NCBI RefSeq assembly: GCF_026625785.1
Contig: NZ_CP113063.1
Coordinates: forward strand, 3,286,001-3,350,000
From: Gordonia sp. SL306
GTDB lineage: Bacteria; Actinomycetota; Actinomycetes; Mycobacteriales; Mycobacteriaceae
Direction: 5' to 3'
DNA: 64,000 nt
The notes under the pieces were generated by a model. The model ran no database searches. It saw only the letters and a list, made by a program, of their open reading frames with translations, and was not told the origin of the DNA. A program made the position numbers and the translations under genes. Within the stretch, counting starts at the first letter, position 1. Every line of letters begins with the position of its first letter. Positions 1 to 8,679 of this stretch are shown in pieces.

Positions 1-446
1 CGGTCACCGAGCAGCTGGCGACGTTCCGTGCCGCCGATGCACTCGGGTGTGCCGATCGGCTTCTCGGTCTTGCTGTCGACTATGCCGGGCAGAGAACGCA
101 ATTCGACAAACCGATCGGTTCGTTCCAGGCGGTGAAGCACCACCTGGCCAACATGGCCCTCGCGGTGGAGGCGTCTCGTTCGACGCTCTGGGCGGCCGCA
201 CTCGCTCTCGACGGCGACGACGCCACAGCGCGGGCCCGTGCGGTGTCCTCGGCTGTCGCGTTTGCCTGTCGGAGCGCGAGTGACGTCGCTCAACTGGCGC
301 TCCAGGTCCATGGCGGAATCGGATTCACCTGGGAGCACGACGTTCATCTCATGATCCGGCGGATCAAGGTCGACGAACTCCTCGACGGTTCCGTGGACGA
401 TCATCGCCGCCGAATCGTCGACCTGCAGCCGGCGGCAGCGGATTAG
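1..446 (+). CDS. Acyl-CoA dehydrogenase, C-terminal part (5' truncated by window edge)
   Basis: About 147 residues and the stop codon are visible; the reading frame is open from base 3 to the window edge, so the N-terminal half lies outside. The visible part is the C-terminal helical domain of a flavin-dependent acyl-CoA dehydrogenase. It contains GQRTQFDKPIGSFQAVKH, the flavin-contacting RxQF region, and VHGGIGFTWEHDVHL near the end. The latter motif recurs in the second half of the double acyl-CoA dehydrogenase at 24010-26307 and is typical of actinobacterial FadE proteins that work as alpha2beta2 heteromers in steroid side-chain oxidation. The family is clear; the substrate is not. A GntR regulator starts 10 bases downstream on the same strand. 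Confidence 0.85.
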   Translation, partial: VTEQLATFRAADALGCADRLLGLAVDYAGQRTQFDKPIGSFQAVKHHLANMALAVEASRSTLWAAALALDGDDATARARAVSSAVAFACRSASDVAQLALQVHGGIGFTWEHDVHLMIRRIKVDELLDGSVDDHRRRIVDLQPAAAD

Positions 447-456
447 TATCGGGAGC

Positions 457-1263
457 GTGCAATCCGACCGTGATCGAGTGCGTGACTCCCTGGCCGTGGA
501 CGGCGCGGTCCGGGCGCCGAAGGCGGCCGAGCAGATCGCGGGCAGATTGCGCGGGAGGATCGTTCGCGGCGAGTTGGCACCCGGCTCGAAGCTGAGGCCC
601 GAGAGAGAACTCCTGGTGGAGTTCGGCGTGTCGAGACCGACACTGCGTGAGGCATTCCGGATCCTCGAGAGCGAGGGTCTGATCGTAGTGGTGACCGGCG
701 CGGGCGGCGGGCCGCGCGTACAGCTGCCCGACCTCGGCGTGGTGTCCCGTCAGATCGGCTACTACCTGCAGATCAAGCAGACGACGCTCAAGGATCTGCT
801 GGAGGCGCGCCAGGAGTTCGAACCGATCTGTGCGCGTTTGCTGGCCGAACGACGTACGCGAGGTGCCCTGAGGGAACTCGACACCCTGCTCGACGATCTC
901 CGACAGGTCGCCGACGCCGGTTTCGCAACGGATTCCGCCTATGTGGCGTGGGTCGACATGACGCGCGAGTTCCACGAATCGATCGCCGACCACTGCGGCA
1001 ACAACACGTTGGCGGCGCAGGCCCGGGCGCTCGGCGAGATGCTGCGGGCGCACCATCGGCGGAGCCTTCGGTCGGTGAATTTCCGGCCGAGTAAGCCAAA
1101 GCTCGCCTCGGAGCTGATCGGGGACTACTCGGAGCTGCTGGACCTGGTTCGGGCGCGCAACGGTGCGGGGGCCGAGCGACATTGGCGCGCACACCTGCAG
1201 CGCTCGGCCCGCCTCACGTATCGGAACCAGGATCCGCGGTCGGTGGTCGATCTCGTCGACTGA
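457..1263 (+). CDS. GntR transcriptional regulator, FadR subfamily
   Basis: 268 residues from a GTG start. A winged helix-turn-helix spans about residues 20-88, with the recognition region FGVSRPTLREAFRIL. An all-helical FCD ligand-binding domain spans about 110-255 and keeps candidate metal residues D168, H173 and H246. FCD regulators usually sense small acids or acyl-CoA-type metabolites and repress neighbouring catabolic genes. It lies just after the truncated acyl-CoA dehydrogenase and is paralogous to the regulator at 3109-3906. The palindromes TAGTTnAACTA and CATAGnnAACTATG found at promoters in the first 39 kb resemble the FadR-type consensus TnGTnnnACnA, so this protein or its paralogue is a likely binder. 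That pairing is inference. Confidence 0.9.
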   Translation: MQSDRDRVRDSLAVDGAVRAPKAAEQIAGRLRGRIVRGELAPGSKLRPERELLVEFGVSRPTLREAFRILESEGLIVVVTGAGGGPRVQLPDLGVVSRQIGYYLQIKQTTLKDLLEARQEFEPICARLLAERRTRGALRELDTLLDDLRQVADAGFATDSAYVAWVDMTREFHESIADHCGNNTLAAQARALGEMLRAHHRRSLRSVNFRPSKPKLASELIGDYSELLDLVRARNGAGAERHWRAHLQRSARLTYRNQDPRSVVDLVD

Positions 1264-1311
1264 ACGAGAACGCCTGCATGCCCAACCGGCCATGTGGGTA
1301 AGGTAACCAAG

Positions 1312-1325
1312 ATAGATAACTCAGG
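1312..1325. promoter_or_regulatory. Candidate GntR/FadR-type operator, degenerate
   Basis: TAGATAACTC lies about 40 bases before the start of the DUF35-thiolase gene. It matches the cores of the class-1 boxes near 8.5, 21.8 and 22.1 kb (TAGnnAACTA) at nine of ten positions. One half-site is weak. Confidence 0.35.
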
Positions 1326-1360
1326 ACCGTGAATCGGTACCACCGAAGTGAGGAGGTCGG

Positions 1361-3013
1361 GTGACCAGTCCGTCGGGACGTCCTTTACCTCAGCCCACAC
1401 TGCGTTCCGCCGAGTTCTGGGCATCCGGTGCGGACGGGGTGCTGCGCGTGGCCAGGTGTGGCCGATGTGAGCGCCTGACCCATCCGTGCCCGGCGGCATG
1501 CCCCCACTGCCGGAGTCGCGATATCGAGATGGCCGCGGTGTCCGGGCGCGCGGTGGTGGTGGCGTTGACGGTGAACGAGCAGCAGTGGTTGCCCTCGCTT
1601 CCGCCGCCGTATGTCATCGCCATCGTTGCACTCGACGACGATCCGGCCGTCCGACTGACCACCAACATCGTCGGTTGTGACGCCGCCGATGTGAGCATCG
1701 GGTCACGGGTACGGGTGACCTTCGAGAAGGCCGACGACGACATCTGGATTCCACTGTTCGAACTCGATCCCGACGCCATCGACCGGGGGACCGTGCCGGA
1801 ACCGGAGGACCTGTCCGGGCGACTGCGCGCCAGGCCGTCGTCGTCGAAGTTCGAAGAGTCGGTGGCGATCACCGGGATCGGGCAGTCACGCGTGGGGCGC
1901 CGGCTCATGGTCGACCCGCTGACGCTGACAGTGGACGCCTGCGAGGCCGCGGTCGCCGATGCGGGCCTGACGTTCGAGGACATCGACGGCCTGGTGACCT
2001 ATCCCGGCGGCGCGACAGCAGGCGGGCTCACCGAGGGCGGGATCATGCCGGTCGAGGAGATCCTCCGGATCCGGCCCACCTGGGTCAACGGCGGCAACGA
2101 GTTTCCCGGCCAGAACGGCTCGATCGTCGCGGCGATGCTTGCCGTCTCGGCGGGCCTGTGTCGCCACGTGCTCTGCTATCGGACCGTATGGGAGTCCAGC
2201 CATGCCGCGCTGGTCCGGGAGGGCCGGTGGCACTCGCCGAATGCGCGGGCGACCGGGATGATGGAAGGCCGTGCGCCGTATGGCGCGATGTCGGCGGCGA
2301 ACTGGATCGCCCTGTGCGCCAGCCACTATTTCCACCGATACGGTGGTGGGCGGGAGACGCTCGGTCGGATCGCGGTCACCGCACGGACGAACGCGGCAGC
2401 CAACCCCGAAGCGGTGTACCGGAACCCGATCACTCTCGACGACTATTTCTCGGCGCGGATGATCTCGAGCCCGTTCGGCCTCTATGACTGTGACGTGCCC
2501 GTCGACGGCGCGGTCGCCGTGATCGTCTCGGCCGCCGACACGGCGCCCGACCGCCCGCATCCACCGGTGTTCGTCGAGGCGGTGGGGACCCAGATCATGG
2601 AGACGCTTTCTTGGGATCAGGGCACGTTGACGCATCTCCCACAGAGTCTCGGCCCGTCGGCGCACCTCTGGTCGCGTACCGATTTCGGGCCGGACGACGC
2701 GGATGTGGGACTCCTGTACGACGGATTCACCTTCAACGCGCTCTCCTGGCTCGAAGGGCTCGGTTTCTGCGAACCCGGCGGCGCCGCCGATTTCATCGGT
2801 GACGGTAGCGCGATATCCCTCGGCGGGCGGTTGCCGCTGAACCCGCATGGTGGACAGCTCTCCGCGGGCCGGTTACACGGATACGGGTTCGTGCGGGAGG
2901 CGGTGCTGCAGTTGCGGCAGGAGGCGGACGGTCGCCAGGTCGACGACGCACGACTCGCCGTCGTCACGTCCGGCGGAGGTGTCCCGTCCGGGGCGATCCT
3001 GCTCCGCAGGTGA
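1361..3013 (+). CDS. DUF35 (zinc ribbon/OB-fold)-thiolase fusion, SCP2-thiolase/Ltp2-like
   Basis: 550 residues, start GTG after GAGGAGGTCGG. Residues 1-150 are a DUF35 domain: a rubredoxin-like zinc ribbon with C33/C36 and C47/C50, then an OB fold. From about residue 167 (ITGIGQSRVGRR) to the end is a thiolase fold of the lipid-transfer-protein type, ending with NPHGGQLSAGRLHGYG. The position of the usual nucleophilic cysteine reads GQNGSIVAA and has no Cys. In steroid side-chain catabolism the separate proteins Ltp2 and ChsH2-DUF35 form a retro-aldolase rather than a thiolase. This protein resembles the two fused, so carbon-carbon cleavage of a beta-hydroxyacyl-CoA is a reasonable guess. 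It sits between two GntR genes. Confidence 0.8.
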   Translation: MTSPSGRPLPQPTLRSAEFWASGADGVLRVARCGRCERLTHPCPAACPHCRSRDIEMAAVSGRAVVVALTVNEQQWLPSLPPPYVIAIVALDDDPAVRLTTNIVGCDAADVSIGSRVRVTFEKADDDIWIPLFELDPDAIDRGTVPEPEDLSGRLRARPSSSKFEESVAITGIGQSRVGRRLMVDPLTLTVDACEAAVADAGLTFEDIDGLVTYPGGATAGGLTEGGIMPVEEILRIRPTWVNGGNEFPGQNGSIVAAMLAVSAGLCRHVLCYRTVWESSHAALVREGRWHSPNARATGMMEGRAPYGAMSAANWIALCASHYFHRYGGGRETLGRIAVTARTNAAANPEAVYRNPITLDDYFSARMISSPFGLYDCDVPVDGAVAVIVSAADTAPDRPHPPVFVEAVGTQIMETLSWDQGTLTHLPQSLGPSAHLWSRTDFGPDDADVGLLYDGFTFNALSWLEGLGFCEPGGAADFIGDGSAISLGGRLPLNPHGGQLSAGRLHGYGFVREAVLQLRQEADGRQVDDARLAVVTSGGGVPSGAILLRR

Positions 3014-3064
3014 TCGCCCACGAGGCGGGGACCGCGGCCGACGTTGTCAATGGCGCTCGTGAGG

Positions 3065-3075
3065 TAACTTAACAA
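3065..3075. promoter_or_regulatory. Candidate operator half-site before second GntR gene
   Basis: TAACTTAACAA, read on the minus strand as TTGTTAAGTTA, lies 33 bases before the GTG chosen for the GntR gene. It keeps the TTGTT half of the TTGTTCAACTA box at 38.75 kb. It could be autoregulatory; the second half is poor. Confidence 0.3.
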
Positions 3076-3108
3076 GTGAACGTTGTCGACTGGAGAGGAC
3101 ACCCCCAC

Positions 3109-3906
3109 GTGACCGACAACTCGACTGTCCGGGTCTTCGCGACGCGCCATGATGCCGAGCGCGGTATCCGGACGCCGAAAACCGCCGAGCTCGTCGCCCG
3201 GAGGTTGCGGGGGATGGTCGTCGACGGCGAGCTCAAGGCCGGAGATCATCTGCCGAACGAAGCCGAGCTGATGGAGCTCTTCTCGGTCAGTCGGCCCACG
3301 CTGCGCGAGGCGATCCGCGTGCTCGAGGCCGAGCGACTTGTGGAGGTCCGTCGCGGCTCACGGTCGGGAGCCAAGGTGTGTGTGCCCGGTCCCGAGGTGG
3401 TCGCACGCCCCGCGTCGCTTCTGCTGGAGTTGTCCGGAGCGACCGTCGCCGATGTCTACCGTGCGCTCGAGGCTGTCGAGCCCACGGCGGCCCGGTTGCT
3501 CGCGGAGGAGGGATCCGAGGAGGCGTTCGACGAACTGGAACAATTCGTCGACGAAGTGGTCCCCGCCGAGTTCGCGTCCGGCCACCTGGGCCGCGCCGCA
3601 GCAGATTTCCACCTGCGGATGGTTCAGCTGTCGGGAAGCCCGACGTTGGCCCTGATCTCCGGCATGGTGCACGAGATCTTCGAACGCAATCATGTCGCGT
3701 TCGCCAAGGAACGCCTCGATTCCGGTCGTGCCCAACATGAATCGAACTACAAACTGTTCGTCCGATCGCAGCGACGCTTCATCAAGCTGTTGCGGGCCCG
3801 CGACGGGGCCGGGGCATCCGCCCACTGGCAGAAGCACATGGGTGTTGCGCGGGAGTTCGTGATGCTCGGCCGAGAAGACCTCCGGGTTCAGGACCTTCTG
3901 GACTGA
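3109..3906 (+). CDS. GntR transcriptional regulator, FadR subfamily (second copy)
   Basis: 265 residues from the GTG preceded by GGAGAGGACACC; an in-frame GTG 33 bases upstream has poorer spacing to a ribosome site. The N-terminal winged helix-turn-helix (about 20-85, with FSVSRPTLREAIRVLEAERL) is followed by an FCD domain. The protein resembles the regulator at 457-1263 throughout, including a shared GAGAxxHWxxH-type tail, so the two look like an old duplication flanking the DUF35-thiolase gene. It probably acts as a metabolite-responsive repressor of the surrounding operons. The SDR on the opposite strand ends only 11 bases beyond its stop, leaving no obvious terminator. Confidence 0.9.
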   Translation: MTDNSTVRVFATRHDAERGIRTPKTAELVARRLRGMVVDGELKAGDHLPNEAELMELFSVSRPTLREAIRVLEAERLVEVRRGSRSGAKVCVPGPEVVARPASLLLELSGATVADVYRALEAVEPTAARLLAEEGSEEAFDELEQFVDEVVPAEFASGHLGRAAADFHLRMVQLSGSPTLALISGMVHEIFERNHVAFAKERLDSGRAQHESNYKLFVRSQRRFIKLLRARDGAGASAHWQKHMGVAREFVMLGREDLRVQDLLD

Positions 3907-3917
3907 GTGGCACCGCG

Positions 3918-4676
3918 CTAGCGTGGTGCGAAGCGCTGTCCGGCATCGAGTCGGATGCACTGGCCGTTCAGCATCGGGTTGTCGACGATCGCCAGTGCGA
4001 GTTTCGCGTACTCCTCCGGCCGTCCCATCCGCTTGGGAAAGGCGGCATCCTTCACCAGTGGGGCCACCTGCTCGTCCGTGAATGCCGCTGTGGCACCGGT
4101 GGAGAACAAGCTGGGCGCGATCGCGAGCACCCGGATTCCGAGCGGTCCGAGGTCGCGTGCCATGACCAGAGCGCTGCCGGCGATCCCGGCCTTGGCGGCC
4201 GCGTAGGCGACCTGACCGATCTGGCCTTCGAAGGCCGCGAGGGACGAGGTGTTGACGATGACCCCTCGTTCATCGTCGACCGGCTCGTTGGTGCTCATGT
4301 GCAGCGCCTGCAGACGGTTCAGGTTGAAGGTCCCCACCAGATTCAGATCGATCACCTGACGGAACAAGTCGAGGTCATGAGGGCCGTTGCGGCCCAAAGT
4401 CTTCTGCACCTTGCCACCGCCGGCGGTGTTGACCGCGATGTGGAGTCCTCCGAGATCGGCAACCGCGGCGGAGAGCACTTCTGCCACGCCGTCGAAATCC
4501 GTGATGTCGGTGGCATGGAAGACTCCGTCGATCTCGGTGGCGAGGTCTTTGCCGTCACTGCTCTCGCGGTCGAGGATGGCGACCCGCGCGCCTGCCTGTG
4601 CCAGGGCCAGCGCGGTGGCGCGACCCATCCCGGATGCTCCGCCGACAACGACCGCCGATTTCCCTGCGATGTCCAT
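3918..4676 (-). CDS. Short-chain dehydrogenase, HSD10-like (3-hydroxyacyl-CoA dehydrogenase type)
   Basis: 252 residues, starting at the ATG after GTGAGGATCAGC; a GTG 12 bases upstream is possible. The dinucleotide site GGASGMG is at residues 12-18, and the catalytic set is S144/S145, Y158 and K162 (YAAAKAG). The IxxNTSSxAAFEGQIGQxAY region and the C-terminal tail ending FAPR are typical of type II 3-hydroxyacyl-CoA dehydrogenases (HSD17B10-like). It likely oxidises a 3-hydroxyacyl-CoA or a ring hydroxyl with NAD. A paralogue with the same FDGQIGQ segment is at 34082-34849. It is divergent from the acyl-CoA ligase at 4881, with a shared AT-rich promoter region between them. Confidence 0.85.
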   Translation of the reverse strand: MDIAGKSAVVVGGASGMGRATALALAQAGARVAILDRESSDGKDLATEIDGVFHATDITDFDGVAEVLSAAVADLGGLHIAVNTAGGGKVQKTLGRNGPHDLDLFRQVIDLNLVGTFNLNRLQALHMSTNEPVDDERGVIVNTSSLAAFEGQIGQVAYAAAKAGIAGSALVMARDLGPLGIRVLAIAPSLFSTGATAAFTDEQVAPLVKDAAFPKRMGRPEEYAKLALAIVDNPMLNGQCIRLDAGQRFAPR

Positions 4677-4741
4677 GCTGATCCTCACCCTCCACGCATC
4701 TGCTCGACCGCCGACTCGGGCGGCCTGGACTTGTTCTCACT

Positions 4742-4762
4742 TATAATACTATCTAAACTATG
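4742..4762. promoter_or_regulatory. Shared promoter region with TATAAT and candidate GntR box
   Basis: In the divergent gap between the SDR and the ligase, TATAAT (4742-4747) is followed by TATCTAAACTA (4750-4760). The identical 11-mer occurs at 30948-30958, in the divergent gap before the amidohydrolase operon. It carries the AACTA half of the TAGTTnAACTA box. Confidence 0.45.
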
Positions 4763-4880
4763 TCGGACGGTCGGGCAGAGTGGGCGACGTAGCTCGATCA
4801 GCGTGTCGTGAAGCGCGGTCACCGTGGGCTCGAGAATCGCGTGACGGTGCCCCAACCGGGATGAGGACTTGAGGTATCAG

Positions 4881-6401
4881 ATGAACATCGCGTTGTTGTC
4901 GGACATGGCCGCGGAAGGCTTCGGAGATCGGGTCGTCGTGGGCACCCGGGACGCGGGGATCACCGCGACGGGCCTGCGGTCCATGTCCACCGCCGGTGCG
5001 GAGATCATCCGGAGGTCGCGCGCGGACGCGGTGGTCTACCTCGCGGTGAACGGCCCGGCCTTTCCGGTGGCGATGTTCTCGGCGGCGCGTGCCGGAGTGC
5101 CGTTGGTGCCGGTCAACTACCGGCTGGGGGGTGAGCAGCTCGATGCCCTGCTCGCGAATCATCGCTCGGCCCTGGCGATTGCCGATCCCGAGCATGTCTC
5201 GATCCTCGAACGTGCCGGACTCCGGGTTCTCACCACCGAGCAATGGTTGGATCAGACGTCGACCAGCACACCGATCGCCGCGTCGGACGGACCGTCGGTC
5301 GGCATCGATGCACCTGCCGTGATCATCTACACCTCCGGGACCACGGCCGCGCCCAAGGGTGTGTTGCTCCGCAACGAGAACCTCACCTCGTACGTGTTCG
5401 GATCGGTCGAGTTCGCGAATGCCGACGAAACCGAGGCCGCGTTGGTCAGCGTTCCTCCGTATCACATTGCGGCAGTGGCGAATGTGATCAGCAATCTGTA
5501 TGCGGGACGCAGAACTCTCGTGCTCGAGCAGTTCACCCCGCAGGAATGGCTGCAGACGGTGCGGGACGAACACGTCACCAATGCGCTGGTGGTGCCGACG
5601 ATGCTGTCGCGGATTGTGGAATCCGATGCAGACAAGTCGGTTCCGTCGCTGCGCAATCTCGCCTACGGCGGCGCCCCGATGCCGTCCCGGATCATCGAAG
5701 AGGCCCTCCGACTGTGGCCCGAGGTCGGTTTCGTGAACGCGTACGGTCTCACCGAGACGAGTTCGACGATCGCGGTACTCGGACCGCAGGATCATCGGGA
5801 TGCCTTGGACAGTGACGACGAGCGTGTGCGCACACGGCTCGGTTCGGTCGGTCGAGCGCTACCGGGGGTTCGGATCGAGATCCGCGACGACTGCGGAGCG
5901 ACGTTGCCCGCCGGTCACGTGGGGAGGATCTGCGTCACCGGTGAACAGGTGTCGGCGGAGTATGCGGGCGTCGGACGGGTCGTGGACGAGCAGGGGTTCT
6001 TCGATACGCGCGACAAGGGATTCGTCGACGACGATGGTTTTCTCTTCGTCGGTGGCCGCGCCGACGACACCATCATCCGTGGGGCGGAGAACATCGCGCC
6101 GGCCGAGATCGAAGACGTCATCCTGCGTCATCCCGACGTTCTCGACGTCGCGGTGGTGGGAGTGCCCGACGAAGAGTGGGGTCAGCGCATCGAGGCCGTC
6201 GTGGTCGTGCGGGCCGATGCCGGTCGCGATGCCGAAGGTCTTCGCGCACATGTACGCGCGACGCTGCGCGGCAGCAAGACCCCGGAGAGATTCGTCTTCT
6301 GGGACCAGGTGCCGCGCACCGAGACGGGGAAGCTCGTCCGACGGCATGTGGTCGACCGCCTGGTGAGTGAGTCCGAACCTGCGTCGGTGAACGGGGCGTG
6401 A
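4881..6401 (+). CDS. Acyl-CoA ligase (AMP-forming)
   Basis: 506 residues from the ATG after TTGAGGTATCAG. This is an ANL-superfamily adenylating enzyme. The P-loop IIYTSGTTAAPKG is at about 148-160, the A5 motif is NAYGLTETSS, and the hinge region FVGGRADDTIIRGAENIAP is followed by RTETGKLVRR with the C-terminal catalytic lysine. Such enzymes convert a carboxylic acid, ATP and CoA to the acyl-CoA thioester. The usual TGD of motif A7 reads TRD. Its place before a crotonase and an acyl-CoA dehydrogenase suggests it activates a pathway acid for beta-oxidation. Chain length or ring preference cannot be read from the sequence. Confidence 0.9.
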   Translation: MNIALLSDMAAEGFGDRVVVGTRDAGITATGLRSMSTAGAEIIRRSRADAVVYLAVNGPAFPVAMFSAARAGVPLVPVNYRLGGEQLDALLANHRSALAIADPEHVSILERAGLRVLTTEQWLDQTSTSTPIAASDGPSVGIDAPAVIIYTSGTTAAPKGVLLRNENLTSYVFGSVEFANADETEAALVSVPPYHIAAVANVISNLYAGRRTLVLEQFTPQEWLQTVRDEHVTNALVVPTMLSRIVESDADKSVPSLRNLAYGGAPMPSRIIEEALRLWPEVGFVNAYGLTETSSTIAVLGPQDHRDALDSDDERVRTRLGSVGRALPGVRIEIRDDCGATLPAGHVGRICVTGEQVSAEYAGVGRVVDEQGFFDTRDKGFVDDDGFLFVGGRADDTIIRGAENIAPAEIEDVILRHPDVLDVAVVGVPDEEWGQRIEAVVVVRADAGRDAEGLRAHVRATLRGSKTPERFVFWDQVPRTETGKLVRRHVVDRLVSESEPASVNGA

Positions 6402-6462
6402 CGAGTCCTGCGGCGGTGCGATACTCACGTGAACGCGCAGACCGACGAAGGAGGACGACATC

Positions 6463-7245
6463 GTGGACCTCGATGCCCTGACCACAGTGATCGCCGAGCT
6501 CGACGATCACGTTCTGACGCTGACCCTCAACCGCCCCGAGCGGCTGAACTCGTTCACCGACACGATGCGTACGGAGTTCCGGCAGATCTGGGATCACGCG
6601 CGCGAGCAGGACGACATCCATGTCATCGTGCTACGGGCCGCCGGTGACCGTGCCTTCTCGACCGGTATGGACACCCGCGAGGGAACCTTCATCTCCGACA
6701 ACGTCTTCAGTCGGCGTGACCCTGGAAACGATCTCTCTCCCAAGCACAACGGGTGTTGGAAGCCGCTGATCTGCGCGGTCCAGGGGATGGTCGCGGGCGG
6801 CGCACTCTACTGGCTCAACGAGGCCGACATCATCGTCGCCAGTGACGACGCCCAGTTCTTCGACCCGCACGTCTCCTACGGCCTGGTCGCGGCACTGGAG
6901 CCGATCGGCCTCGCCCACCGGATCCCGATCGGTGAGGTTCTTCGCATGGTCCTCCTCGGCCTCGACGAACGTATGTCCGCGCAGCGGGCACGTGAGATCG
7001 GATTCGTGAGTGAGATCGTTGCGCGCCCGGATCTCTGGCCGCGGGCCGATGCGCTCGCGCAGCGGATCGCTGCGAAACCACCTGCGGCGATCCAGGGCAG
7101 CGTCCGGGCGATCTGGGAGTCCCGGGACACCGGGCGGTCCCAGGCGCTGGCGACGGGCATGTCGTACACGTCGCTGGGCAACCCCATCGGCAAGGCGCAG
7201 GTGAACAGGTCCGAGGTCGCGACGCGCGACTACGAGGTCCGATGA
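6463..7245 (+). CDS. Enoyl-CoA hydratase/isomerase (crotonase) family protein
   Basis: 260 residues from a GTG preceded by GAAGGAGGACGACATC. The crotonase fold shows in LTLNRPERLNSF near the N-terminus, the first oxyanion-hole segment GDRAFSTGMDTREG, and the second, CAVQGMVAGGALYWLNEADI. It likely hydrates an enoyl-CoA or performs a related reaction (isomerisation or ring opening). The second oxyanion loop departs from the usual GGGxxLAxxCD form, so a specialised reaction is possible. It lies between an acyl-CoA ligase and an acyl-CoA dehydrogenase in one co-directional run with short gaps. Confidence 0.85.
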   Translation: MDLDALTTVIAELDDHVLTLTLNRPERLNSFTDTMRTEFRQIWDHAREQDDIHVIVLRAAGDRAFSTGMDTREGTFISDNVFSRRDPGNDLSPKHNGCWKPLICAVQGMVAGGALYWLNEADIIVASDDAQFFDPHVSYGLVAALEPIGLAHRIPIGEVLRMVLLGLDERMSAQRAREIGFVSEIVARPDLWPRADALAQRIAAKPPAAIQGSVRAIWESRDTGRSQALATGMSYTSLGNPIGKAQVNRSEVATRDYEVR

Positions 7246-7294
7246 TCGCCCGAATGTGCACGTCGGGGCCTCTGAGGCGGAAGGGTGGACGATC

Positions 7295-8485
7295 GTGAAG
7301 TACGGAGTGACAGCTGAATTGAACGATTTCCGCGCCGAGGTGCGCGACTTCGTCGAGCGTCACGCGCCGGCGATCCCGCCCAAGGCCGGAGTCCGCGTCG
7401 CAGAAGACCGGGATGAACTCGCGCTCCTGAAAGAATGGACCGGCAAGCTGTTCGAGGCCGGCTACATCGGGGGATCATGGCCCCGCGAGTACGGGGGCAA
7501 CGGCCCCGACCACCAACTCGAGCGCGACGTGGTGGTCGGCGAGGAGATCGCGCGCCAGCGGGCGCCTGCCCCCATCCAGGGCGCGGCGAATCTGGTCGCC
7601 CATGCGCTGATCGACCACGGCACCGACGAACAGAAGAAGGCGTACCTCGGCGGAATCCGAACGGGTGAACACATCTTCTGCCAGCTCTTCAGCGAGCCCG
7701 GGTCGGGGAGCGATCTGGCGTCGTTGCGCACCCGGGCCACGAGGCTCGACGGCGGTGGATTCCGGATCACCGGGCAGAAAGTCTGGACTACCAACGGGCA
7801 GTGGGCCGACTACGGTTACCTCCTGGCGCGAACGAATCCAGAAGCCCCCAAACACAAGGGCATCAGCGCCTTCATCATCGACATGACCCTGCCGGGTATC
7901 GATGTCCGGCCGCTGCGCGAGATGACCGGAACCGCCGACTTCAACGAGGTGTTCCTCGACGAGGTTGAGGTGGACCAGGGGGCACTGATCGGCGAGATGG
8001 ACCAGGGCTGGCGGATCGCGAACTCGAGTCTCGGGCACGAGCGGTCGGGAGTGGCGAACAACGCGGTCCGGCTGCAACGCAACATATCCGCGCTGATCGA
8101 ACTCGCCGGGAAGGTGGAGCGCCACGGCCGTCCGGCGATCGAGGACGAGTCGGTGCGGCAACGTCTGGGTGCCCTGTCCGCGTCGGTTGATGCGTTGTCG
8201 GCACTGGTCTATGCGGCTCTCTCCCGGGTCTCGCGGGGCGAAGTCCGTGCGGGCGATGCTCCGATGACGAAGCTGATGTTCAGCGAGCTCGGGGTGGAGA
8301 TCGCCTCCTGTGCGCTGGAACTCTGTGGCGAGGACGGAATTCTGGTGTCCGGTGACGAGTCGGCTGTCGATCACGGGCGATGGCAGGACGAATTCCTCTA
8401 TGCGCGTGCGTACACCATCGCCGGAGGCAGCTCGGAGATCATGCGGAACATGATCGCCGAGCGTGGATTGGGTCTCCCTCGCTGA
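7295..8485 (+). CDS. Acyl-CoA dehydrogenase
   Basis: 396 residues from the GTG after GGAAGGGTGGACGATC; a further GTG lies 39 bases upstream. Family signatures are FCQLFSEPGSGSDLAS (flavin and substrate region), KVWTTNGQWADYG in the beta domain, and the C-terminal IAGGSSEIMRNMIAERGLGLPR-type tail. It introduces an alpha,beta double bond into an acyl-CoA, passing electrons to electron-transfer flavoprotein. This subfamily is common in actinobacterial sterol and cyclic-acid clusters, often pairing with a second acyl-CoA dehydrogenase; the truncated gene at the window start or the one at 14272 could be partners. It ends the operon that begins at 4881. Confidence 0.88.
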   Translation: MKYGVTAELNDFRAEVRDFVERHAPAIPPKAGVRVAEDRDELALLKEWTGKLFEAGYIGGSWPREYGGNGPDHQLERDVVVGEEIARQRAPAPIQGAANLVAHALIDHGTDEQKKAYLGGIRTGEHIFCQLFSEPGSGSDLASLRTRATRLDGGGFRITGQKVWTTNGQWADYGYLLARTNPEAPKHKGISAFIIDMTLPGIDVRPLREMTGTADFNEVFLDEVEVDQGALIGEMDQGWRIANSSLGHERSGVANNAVRLQRNISALIELAGKVERHGRPAIEDESVRQRLGALSASVDALSALVYAALSRVSRGEVRAGDAPMTKLMFSELGVEIASCALELCGEDGILVSGDESAVDHGRWQDEFLYARAYTIAGGSSEIMRNMIAERGLGLPR

Positions 8486-8538
8486 TCGTCGTCCCGGATG
8501 CTGTCTCGATCTCGGTCGACGGCCTCTCACAGGGTTGT

Positions 8539-8552
8539 CATAGTTAACTATG
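8539..8552. promoter_or_regulatory. Class-1 operator, perfect palindrome CATAGTTAACTATG
   Basis: A perfect 14-base palindrome about 130 bases before the ligase start at 8680, followed by TCATATA, which could be part of the -10 region. Near copies occur at 21837-21850 and 22124-22137. The symmetry and placement fit a dimeric repressor, most simply one of the two GntR proteins. Confidence 0.6.
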
Positions 8553-8679
8553 TCATATACCTTTGGTGCATAGACCTGGCCATCCCGAATCGGGAGTGCG
8601 CTGGCGGAGGGGCGGTGTCACCGCTCGGAGATCACTGGGTTCTGGCGCGCGAACAGGATTCGCGCGGAACGGAGGCGTC

